Below the pieces are notes generated by a model, which was not told the DNA's origin, searched no databases, and saw only the letters and a list, made by a program, of their open reading frames with translations. Of a stretch of DNA of 52,187 bases, positions 16,818 to 23,528 are shown in pieces (the first letter of the stretch is position 1; every line of letters begins with the position of its first letter). Location of the stretch: positions 1 through 52,187 of the forward strand of contig CADCOC010000022.1 in NCBI GenBank assembly GCA_902802945.1, in the 5' to 3' direction. This DNA comes from an uncultured bacterium. Lineage in GTDB: Bacteria > Verrucomicrobiota > Kiritimatiellia > RFP12 > UBA1067. The translations under genes and the position numbers were made by a program.

Positions 16818-16826
16818 TGTTATAAT
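16818..16826 (+). promoter_or_regulatory. Extended -10 promoter of the LemA/DUF3137 pair
   Basis: TGTTATAAT is a perfect -10 hexamer with an upstream TG and no clear -35. The leader of about 105 nt contains the tRNA/tmRNA-like segment at 16868-16900. Confidence 0.6.
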
Positions 16827-16867
16827 ACAAAGCGTTTTGAGAGATTGAGAACTGTTTCGCATGAATG

Positions 16868-16900
16868 GGGCAGGGGTTTTGATTCCCTCAACCTCCACCA
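16868..16900 (+). other. tmRNA/tRNA 3'-end-like segment in the lemA leader
   Basis: The segment reads like a T-arm plus acceptor strand. A G-rich stem is followed by TTTTGATT, CCCTC and then AACCTCCACCA. This resembles the 3' end of tmRNA, which often ends CCTCCACCA. No matching 5' half (GGAGGTT) is seen nearby, so it is at most a remnant such as an attachment-site duplicate. It could also be chance. Confidence 0.25.
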
Positions 16901-16937
16901 TGTGAATCGGGCGCTGATCTGATAAAGGAGCAAGAAA

Positions 16938-17600
16938 ATGGCAAATGAACTTGATGAAATGACCGGTCCCGTCAACGGCGCGGGCCGCGACATAAACGTG
17001 ATTGAACGGCAGCTGCCTGCCCGGGTAGGGTGGGGCTCGACGCTGTTTGAGATCGTGCTGTGGTGTCTGTTCATAGTCCCGGGCCTCATCTTCCTCTTCA
17101 TGAAGATTGGCGCCAAGAACTACTTCCAGAAGTTGCAACAGAAGATTCAGGCCGACGCATCGACCATCGACAACTACCTCGAGCAGAGGGTCCAGATCCT
17201 CCAGAACCTCGCACGCCTTGTCGAAAAGGCAATCGACCTCGACAAGGACGTCATGAAGGCGGTCGCCGCCTTCCGGGGCGGGCGCCTTGCCGACGGAGAC
17301 CGGAACGCCGTCGCCAACCAGATCGACGGGTGTTTCGGGCGTCTCTTCCCGCAGGTAGAGGCGTATCCCGACCTCAAGGCCCATGCCGCGATTGCCGACG
17401 CAATCCAGCAGAACAGCTACCTCCAGAAGGAAATCACAGCCGCTCGGCAGCTGTACAACGATTCCGTCATGCAGTGGAACGCCGACATCTTCGACTGGCC
17501 GACAAAGCAGATCGTAGCTGCGCGTGCCGGCTACACGACGCGCATTCCGTTCACCGCGTCCGCCGAGGTCAAGGCGCAGGCTAGGGGAACCTTCTTTTGA
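16938..17600 (+). CDS. LemA family protein
   Basis: The protein has 220 aa. One transmembrane helix at about 36-56 is followed by a long coiled-coil-like four-helix domain. LemA family hallmarks are Q-K-I-Q-A-D-A-S-T-I-D-N-Y-L-E-Q-R and the C-terminal Y-N-D-S-V-M-Q-W-N. The ribosome site AAAGGAG precedes ATG. The next gene (DUF3137) overlaps its stop (TTGA); LemA-DUF3137 pairs are common in bacteria. The molecular role is unknown, and the proteins are thought to act at the inner membrane. Confidence 0.85.
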   Translation: MANELDEMTGPVNGAGRDINVIERQLPARVGWGSTLFEIVLWCLFIVPGLIFLFMKIGAKNYFQKLQQKIQADASTIDNYLEQRVQILQNLARLVEKAIDLDKDVMKAVAAFRGGRLADGDRNAVANQIDGCFGRLFPQVEAYPDLKAHAAIADAIQQNSYLQKEITAARQLYNDSVMQWNADIFDWPTKQIVAARAGYTTRIPFTASAEVKAQARGTFF

Positions 17601-19318
17601 TTGAGGACGTCTACGAGCCGCTTGCGCGTTACCGTGACGAATTCCGCAAGCAGTTCGCCACGCTGGCGCGCGAGAAATTCAAGGAGCTCACGGAGCGCTC
17701 TGGCGTTGACGTCAAGGCGAACCGCGCGCTCGTGGCCGAAATCAAGAAGCTTCAACGCGAAGCCGATTCCGCTAGCACGAAAAAGTCCTGCTACGGCTGG
17801 CTCATGGCCGTCGGGTTCGTCGGTGCCGTAGCGGCGCTTATAGGGGCGGTGGCCACGGACGGCACGGACTCGGAGACCCATGGACTGTGCATACTCGGCA
17901 TAGTCGCGGGCTTGGCCTTGGGAATCGCGATGATTCCGTTTTTCAACGCGGTGGCGAAACTGTTCGCCAGCCTCGAATCGAAAATTGCCGCTGATAAAGG
18001 CCTTGCTTGGAACCAGATGGAGCCGCTGAATCGGCTCTACACGTGGGACATTCCCGTCAAGCTGATCGAGGCGACGGTTCCGCGGTTGGCGTTCGACCCG
18101 TATTTCACGGCGGAGAGGCTCGCGTCGCTGCATGGTCAGTTCGGATGGGACGACTCGTTCAACGACGGCAAGTCAATCATCTTCGCGCAGTCCGGAGTCA
18201 TAAACGGGAATCCATTTGTGTTCGGACACTACCTCGACATGGAGTGGGGCGAGGAGACATACGAGGGCACAAAGGAGATATCCTGGACGGAATGGGAGGA
18301 AGACGAAAATGGCAGGAGCCGCCCAGTGCGCAGATACGAGACGCTGCACGCGCACGTGACCAAGCCCAAGCCTGTTTACAGCGAGCAGAAGGTGCTCATA
18401 TACGGAAACGACGCTGCGCCGGCCCTTTCGTTCACGCGGGAGCCTTCCGGCCTGACGGGGAATGAAGGCGGACTCTGGAGCTCCATACGCAAGAAGTGGC
18501 GCCTCAGTCGCCTGAAGGCGCATTCGCGCAATCTTGACGACGACTCCAACTTCACGCTGATGAGCAACCACGAGTTCGAGACGTGGTTCCACGCGAAAGA
18601 CCGCGACAACGAGGTCGAGTTCCGTCTACTGTTCACTCCCGTGGCGCAGACGCAGATGCTGAACCTGATGAAGGACACCAAGGTCGGATACGGCGACGAC
18701 TTCACCTTCGTCAAGCGAAGGAAGGTAAACCTGCTTTTCTCACAGCACCTCACCGAGGCGACCATAGACACCGATCCTTCACGGTTCCACAGCTGGGACT
18801 ACGACGCGGCGTTCACGTTTTTCGTTCAGTTTAATGAAAGGTACTTCAAGGACGTCTACTTTGCGCTGGCGCCGCTTCTTGCGATCCCGCTCTACCAACA
18901 GACGCGCACGCACGAAGAGATATGGAAGGGAATCGTAGACGGCAGGGCTTCCGCGTTCTGGGAGCATGAGTCCCTGGCCAACTACCATGGAGAGGAAAAA
19001 TTCGCGCATCCGAGCTGCATCACCAGAAGCATCCTCAAGACGCAGGTCATTGAGAGGGATGGTGGAGAAAGCACGATAGCGGTAACTGCGCACGGCTATC
19101 GCGGCGAGGAACGCATCGAGTACAAAGGAGTGTACGGAGGTGACGGAAAGTGGCATCAAGTGCCGGTCACATGGAAGGAATATCTGCCTGTCCAGCGGAC
19201 GAGCAACATGGGCATTAGCGAGCGCGGCACGCCCTCCGACATCTTCAAGCAGCGCGTTGCCGCTTCGTACGCGAGCGCATTCCGCCGTTCGATCTTGTCA
19301 TACTTGAGCGGCACCTGA
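17597..19318 (+). CDS. DUF3137 membrane protein, partner of LemA
   Basis: The protein has 573 aa with a TTG start overlapping the LemA stop. Residues 1-60 are helical and charged. Two transmembrane helices lie at about 68-86 and 96-116. The remaining 450 residues are a soluble domain with the DUF3137 pattern (F-D-P-Y-F-T-A-E-R-L, L-M-S-N-H-E-F-E-T-W-F). Its function is not known. The overlap with lemA implies translational coupling and a joint membrane complex, which is inference. Confidence 0.78.
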   Translation: MIEDVYEPLARYRDEFRKQFATLAREKFKELTERSGVDVKANRALVAEIKKLQREADSASTKKSCYGWLMAVGFVGAVAALIGAVATDGTDSETHGLCILGIVAGLALGIAMIPFFNAVAKLFASLESKIAADKGLAWNQMEPLNRLYTWDIPVKLIEATVPRLAFDPYFTAERLASLHGQFGWDDSFNDGKSIIFAQSGVINGNPFVFGHYLDMEWGEETYEGTKEISWTEWEEDENGRSRPVRRYETLHAHVTKPKPVYSEQKVLIYGNDAAPALSFTREPSGLTGNEGGLWSSIRKKWRLSRLKAHSRNLDDDSNFTLMSNHEFETWFHAKDRDNEVEFRLLFTPVAQTQMLNLMKDTKVGYGDDFTFVKRRKVNLLFSQHLTEATIDTDPSRFHSWDYDAAFTFFVQFNERYFKDVYFALAPLLAIPLYQQTRTHEEIWKGIVDGRASAFWEHESLANYHGEEKFAHPSCITRSILKTQVIERDGGESTIAVTAHGYRGEERIEYKGVYGGDGKWHQVPVTWKEYLPVQRTSNMGISERGTPSDIFKQRVAASYASAFRRSILSYLSGT

Positions 19319-19358
19319 AACTTGGTGCGCCCCGCTAGTGCGCAAACGGGCTGAAATA

Positions 19359-19367
19359 TGGTATACT
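19359..19367 (+). promoter_or_regulatory. Extended -10 promoter of lepA
   Basis: TGGTATACT lies 15 bases before the lepA ATG at 19383. The leader would be only about 8 nt and has no Shine-Dalgarno sequence. Confidence 0.55.
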
Positions 19368-19382
19368 GTGTGCTTGCAAACT

Positions 19383-21200
19383 ATGGAACAGACTCTAGAC
19401 AACATCCGCAACTTCTGCATCATCGCGCATGTGGACCACGGCAAGACCACGCTGTCGGACCGCATCCTCGAGCTCACGCACGCCATCAGCGCGCGCGAGC
19501 TGAAGGAGCAGACCCTCGACGCCATGGACCTCGAGCGCGAGCGCGGCATCACGATCAAGAGCCATCCGGTGTCAATGGAGTACAAGGCGCAGGACGGCAA
19601 GACCTACCTCTTCAACCTCCTCGACACGCCCGGCCACGTGGACTTCGCCTACGAGGTGAGCCGTTCGATGGGCGCGTGCGAGGGCGCGCTCCTCGTGGTG
19701 GACGCCGCACAGGGCGTGGAGGCCCAGACCGTCGCGAACACCTACTTCGCGATGGACGCGAACCTCGAGATCGTGCCCGTCCTCAACAAGGTGGACCTCC
19801 CCGGCGCCGACGTGAAGGAGGTGAGCCGCGAGATCGAGGACATCCTCGCGATCCCGATGGACGACCCGCTCCTCGTGAGCGCGAAGACGGGCGTGGGGTG
19901 TCCCGAGGTGCTCGAGGCGATCGTGAAGCGCATCCCGCCGCCGAAGACGCGCGGCGCGGACGCACCGCTCCGCGCGCTCGTGTTCGACAGCGTGTTCGAC
20001 GAGTTCCGCGGCGTGATCACCTACGTGCGCGTGGTGGACGGCAGCGTGAAGGCCGGCCAGGGTGTCACGTTCATGGGCTCGCACGTCTCGACCACGATCC
20101 ACGAGGTGGGCATCTTCTCGCCCGGCAAGAAGCCGGTCGACTGCCTCTCCGCCGGACAGGTCGGCTACCTCGTGGGCACGGTGAAGGACCCGAGCGAGAT
20201 CAAGATCGGCGACACCGTGACCACCTCGAAGTTCGGCGCGGACGAGGCGCTCCCGGGTTTCCACGACATCCACCCCACGGTGTTCTGCGGCATCTACCCG
20301 ATGTCCACGGACGAGTTCCCGAAGGTGGAGCAGGGGCTTGAGAAGCTCCACCTCAACGACAGCGCGTTCACCTTCCACCACGAGAGTTCCATCGCCCTCG
20401 GGTTCGGTTTCCGGTGCGGGTTCCTCGGACTTCTCCACATGGAGATCGTGCAGGAGCGCCTCCGCCGCGAGTTCGGCCTCGACATCATCTCCACCACGCC
20501 GGGCGTCGTCTACAAACTCAAGATGAAGGGCGGCGAGGAGCGCGACCTCGACAACCCGCTCCAGATGCCGGACCCCTCCACGCTCGAGACGATTTCGGAA
20601 CCGGTCCTCAAGGCCCGCATCATCACGCCCAACGAGTCGATCGGCGACGTGATGCGCATCGTGATGGACAGGCGCGGCACGGTGGAGGGCACGGAGTCGA
20701 TGGACGCGAAGCGCGTGATGCTCCACTGCCGTCTGCCGCTGAACGAAATCCTCATCGACTTCCACGACACGCTCAAGAGCGTCTCGCACGGTTACGCCTC
20801 AATGGACTACGAGCCGGACGGCTACCAGGAGAGCGACATCGTGCGCATGGACGTGCTCCTGAACGGCGAAACCGTGGACGCCTTCGCGACGATGGTGCAC
20901 CGCTCCAAGGCGCGCGCGCGCGGCATCCAGATCTGCAAGGCGCTGGCCGACACGATCCCGCCCCACCAGTTCAAGATCCCCGTGCAGGCCGCGATCGGAC
21001 GCGAGATCATCGCGCGCGAGGACATCCGCCCGTTCCGCAAGGACGTGCTGGCGAAGCTGTACGGCGGCGACGTGACGCGCAAGATGAAGGTGCTCGAGAA
21101 GCAGAAGCGCGGCAAGGCGCGCATGAAGGAATTCGGACATGTCAACGTGCCGCAGTCGGCGTTCATCGCCGTCTTGAAGGGCACGGTCAAGGAATCGTGA
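19383..21200 (+). CDS. lepA: Elongation factor 4 (LepA) GTPase
   Basis: The protein has 605 aa, the normal length is about 600. It is a ribosome-binding translational GTPase acting in initiation/back-translocation. G1 is A-H-V-D-H-G-K-T-T-L, switch II is D-T-P-G-H-V-D-F, and G4 is L-N-K-V-D. The EF4-specific C-terminal domain is complete (L-Y-G-G-D-V-T-R-K-M-K-V-L-E-K-Q-K-R-G-K). I chose ATG 19383 because it starts the family-typical N-terminus and follows the -10 closely; the longer reading would start inside the promoter. Confidence 0.97.
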   Translation: MEQTLDNIRNFCIIAHVDHGKTTLSDRILELTHAISARELKEQTLDAMDLERERGITIKSHPVSMEYKAQDGKTYLFNLLDTPGHVDFAYEVSRSMGACEGALLVVDAAQGVEAQTVANTYFAMDANLEIVPVLNKVDLPGADVKEVSREIEDILAIPMDDPLLVSAKTGVGCPEVLEAIVKRIPPPKTRGADAPLRALVFDSVFDEFRGVITYVRVVDGSVKAGQGVTFMGSHVSTTIHEVGIFSPGKKPVDCLSAGQVGYLVGTVKDPSEIKIGDTVTTSKFGADEALPGFHDIHPTVFCGIYPMSTDEFPKVEQGLEKLHLNDSAFTFHHESSIALGFGFRCGFLGLLHMEIVQERLRREFGLDIISTTPGVVYKLKMKGGEERDLDNPLQMPDPSTLETISEPVLKARIITPNESIGDVMRIVMDRRGTVEGTESMDAKRVMLHCRLPLNEILIDFHDTLKSVSHGYASMDYEPDGYQESDIVRMDVLLNGETVDAFATMVHRSKARARGIQICKALADTIPPHQFKIPVQAAIGREIIAREDIRPFRKDVLAKLYGGDVTRKMKVLEKQKRGKARMKEFGHVNVPQSAFIAVLKGTVKES

Positions 21201-21213
21201 AGGAGGAAGAAAG

Positions 21214-22581
21214 ATGTCACCTACGTTGGAGAAAATAGCGGCGACGCCGCAGGACTACCCGTTTGACGTGGACACGCTCGGCGAATGCCGCATCGCGTCG
21301 CCCGTGCGCAAGCACGAGTTCGTGCCCGACGGCGCGCGCGTGCTGATGAGCGAGGACGTGCCGCTCCTCGACTGGCTGCGCGAGAAGCTCGGCCGCGAAC
21401 CGTCGTTCGAACGCGCCGGCCCGAAGGCGAAGATCTTCCATGACCCCAGCTGGACGCGTGCGGGCATCCTCACGGCGGGTGGGCTGTGTCCTGGACTCAA
21501 CAACGTGATCAAGGGCATCGTGGAGATTCTCTCCTTCGACTACGGCATCCAGACCATCTACGGCATCCGCTTCGGCTACGCTGGCCTCAACCCCACCTGC
21601 GGTTACACGCCCATGCTGCTTGACCCCGACGCCGTGGACACGATCCACGAGCACGGTGGCACGATTCTCGGCAGCTCGCGCGGACGCCAGCCGACCGAGG
21701 TCATCGTCGATACGCTCGTGCGGATGAACATCAACGTCCTCTTCTGCATTGGCGGCGACGGTTCGCTCCGCTGCGCGCGCGACGTGGCGGAGGAGTGTCT
21801 GCGGCGGAAGCTCTCCATCTCCGTGATCGGCGTGCCGAAGACGATCGACAACGACCTCCAGTTCGTGGGGCCGAGTTTCGGTTTCGAGACGGCCGTCGCC
21901 GAGGCCACGCACGTGATCCGCGACGCGCACGTGGAGGCGAAGGGCACGTTCAACGGCATCGGCCTCGTGAAGCTCATGGGTCGCGATTCCGGTTTCATCG
22001 CCGCCTACGCAGCCGTGGCGAACCCCGTGGTGAACTTCTGCCTCATTCCCGAGACGGATTTCGACCTCGACGGCCCGCAGGGACTCCTCGTCGCGCTCGA
22101 GCGCCGCTTCCGCAGCGGCAAGACGCACGCCGTGATCGTCGTGGCCGAGGGCGCCGGGCAGAAGTTCTTCCAGGACATGGAAGAGACGCGCGACGCGAGC
22201 GGCAACGTGCTCAAGAAGGACATCGGCGACTACCTCAAACGCCGCATCTCCGCCTACTTCAAGGAGAAGGACATGGAGGCGAGCGTGAAGTACTTCGACC
22301 CGAGTTACATGATCCGCAGCGTGCCCGCACGCGGCACGGACGCCATCCGCTGCTACCTGCTCGCGCGCGCGGCGGTTCACGCGGCCATGGCCGGACGCAC
22401 GAACTGCGTGGTCGGTTCCAATGGCGACCTCTACACACTCGTGCCGATCAAGCTCGCCACGATTGAGCGGCAGAAGGTGTCCCTCAGCGGTGACCTCTGG
22501 CGCAGCGTGACGGACGCGACCGGCCAGGAGTACTACTTCTCGCCGGACATCCCCGCGATCAAAAACGTCCTAGCCCCCTAA
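21214..22581 (+). CDS. 6-phosphofructokinase, ATP-type of the PPi-PFK-like clade
   Basis: This 455-aa cytosolic glycolytic enzyme phosphorylates fructose 6-phosphate. A strong AAGGAGG site lies 13 bases downstream of the lepA stop. Signatures are T-A-G-G-L-C-P-G-L-N near residue 88, G-G-D-G-S at 180-184, and P-K-T-I-D-N-D-L with K209. Gly in GGDGS favours ATP over pyrophosphate (PPi enzymes have GGDD), while the Lys in PKTIDND is the residue found in PPi enzymes. This mixed pattern occurs in the long clade that includes trypanosomal ATP-PFK. I therefore favour ATP, but donor specificity is not certain. Confidence 0.9.
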   Translation: MSPTLEKIAATPQDYPFDVDTLGECRIASPVRKHEFVPDGARVLMSEDVPLLDWLREKLGREPSFERAGPKAKIFHDPSWTRAGILTAGGLCPGLNNVIKGIVEILSFDYGIQTIYGIRFGYAGLNPTCGYTPMLLDPDAVDTIHEHGGTILGSSRGRQPTEVIVDTLVRMNINVLFCIGGDGSLRCARDVAEECLRRKLSISVIGVPKTIDNDLQFVGPSFGFETAVAEATHVIRDAHVEAKGTFNGIGLVKLMGRDSGFIAAYAAVANPVVNFCLIPETDFDLDGPQGLLVALERRFRSGKTHAVIVVAEGAGQKFFQDMEETRDASGNVLKKDIGDYLKRRISAYFKEKDMEASVKYFDPSYMIRSVPARGTDAIRCYLLARAAVHAAMAGRTNCVVGSNGDLYTLVPIKLATIERQKVSLSGDLWRSVTDATGQEYYFSPDIPAIKNVLAP

Positions 22582-22587
22582 AGGTAG

Positions 22588-22608
22588 GGCGCGCGCCCCG
22601 CGCGCGCC
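22588..22608. repeat. Hairpin repeat, family 1
   Basis: The arms GGCGCGCGC and GCGCGCGCC surround loop CCC and are preceded by GGTAG. The layout is the same as in the 39-bp units at 7870-8025, but with different, still complementary, arm sequences. It fills the 35-base gap between the phosphofructokinase and methyltransferase genes. Confidence 0.8.
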
Positions 22609-22616
22609 GCACGAAA

Positions 22617-23516
22617 ATGATGGACGACTACGAATTGATCGATTCCGGCGGCGGACGCAAGTTCGAGCGTTTCGGTCGCTTTACGCTCGTGCGTCCTTGC
22701 TCGCAGGCGTTGTGGCGCGCGGAGAACCCGTCCGCATGGGCGCGCGCCTCCGCCACGTTCGACCGCGAGGAGGGCAACCGTTGGCACGGGCGAAACGCGC
22801 TTCCGGCGGAGTGGACGATTGAGACGGCCGGCATCCGCTTCAAGCTCACCGGCACCGATTTCGGGCACCTCGGCATCTTCCCCGAACAGCGCGCGCAGTG
22901 GAACTGGATCCGCGCGATGGTCGGGGAACGGGGAACGGGGAACGGGGAACGGGTGGCGGTGTTGAATTTGTTCGCATATTCGGGTGGAAGTACGCTCGCG
23001 GCGGCGCAGGGCGGCGCGGAGGTTTGTCACCTCGACGCCTCGAAGGGTATGGTGCAGTGGGCGCGCGACAACGCCGCGCTGAACGGCCTGCAGGACCGTC
23101 CGATCCGCTGGATCGTGGACGACGTGCACAAGTTCCTCCGCCGCGAGTTCCGTCGGGAACGCCGTTACGACGCCGTGATCCTCGACCCGCCGACCTTCGG
23201 ACGCGGCGCGAGCGGCGAGACGTACAAGATCGAGCGCGACCTGCAGGAGACGCTGACGCTCGTGAAGGGCGTGCTCTCTGAAAAGCCGCGCTTCATTCTT
23301 TTCTCGTCGCACACGCCCGGCCTCTCTTGTCAGGTGGCGGAGAACATCCTCGCGCAGCACTTCCCGACGGCACGCATCGAATCGGGTGAGATGTTGCTGG
23401 AGGGGGCCGGACGGCCTTGTCCTTCGGGCATTTATTGTCGTGCAGTGTTTGGAGATGCTGGCGCGACAAGCGCGACCGCTCCCGTGTGTGGTGACAACGG
23501 CGAAATTATGGTATAA
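22617..23516 (+). CDS. Class I SAM-dependent methyltransferase, RlmI/RlmK-like
   Basis: This 299-aa protein resembles the catalytic domain of rRNA m5C/m2G methyltransferases (RlmI-type). The SAM-binding motif is L-N-L-F-A-Y-S-G-G-S (near 116), motif II is V-C-H-L-D-A-S, and the catalytic-site motif is D-P-P-T-F-G. The N-terminal PUA domain of RlmI is missing, as in the shorter family branch. Residues about 103-111 (E-R-G-T-G-N-G-E-R) just before the SAM motif are encoded by a G-rich heptamer tract and look inserted. ATG 22617 or 22620 could be used. The last about 20 residues (from A-T-S-A-T-A-P) run into the promoter of the next gene and may be non-native. Confidence 0.8.
   Translation: MMDDYELIDSGGGRKFERFGRFTLVRPCSQALWRAENPSAWARASATFDREEGNRWHGRNALPAEWTIETAGIRFKLTGTDFGHLGIFPEQRAQWNWIRAMVGERGTGNGERVAVLNLFAYSGGSTLAAAQGGAEVCHLDASKGMVQWARDNAALNGLQDRPIRWIVDDVHKFLRREFRRERRYDAVILDPPTFGRGASGETYKIERDLQETLTLVKGVLSEKPRFILFSSHTPGLSCQVAENILAQHFPTARIESGEMLLEGAGRPCPSGIYCRAVFGDAGATSATAPVCGDNGEIMV
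22922..22953 (+). repeat. G-rich heptamer tract inside the methyltransferase gene
   Basis: Four perfect copies of a CGGGGAA-type heptamer, in frame and immediately before the SAM-binding motif. It is the same unit as at 1240-1281. Confidence 0.85.
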
Positions 23517-23517
23517 T
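23509..23517 (+). promoter_or_regulatory. Extended -10 promoter of the exosortase gene
   Basis: TGGTATAAT has a consensus hexamer. ATG 23529 is 11 bases further on, so the leader would be about 4-5 nt, without a ribosome site. GTGACA at 23491 is a possible but closely spaced -35. The promoter overlaps the last codons of the methyltransferase gene. Confidence 0.6.
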
Positions 23518-23528
23518 AAAACAATTCC

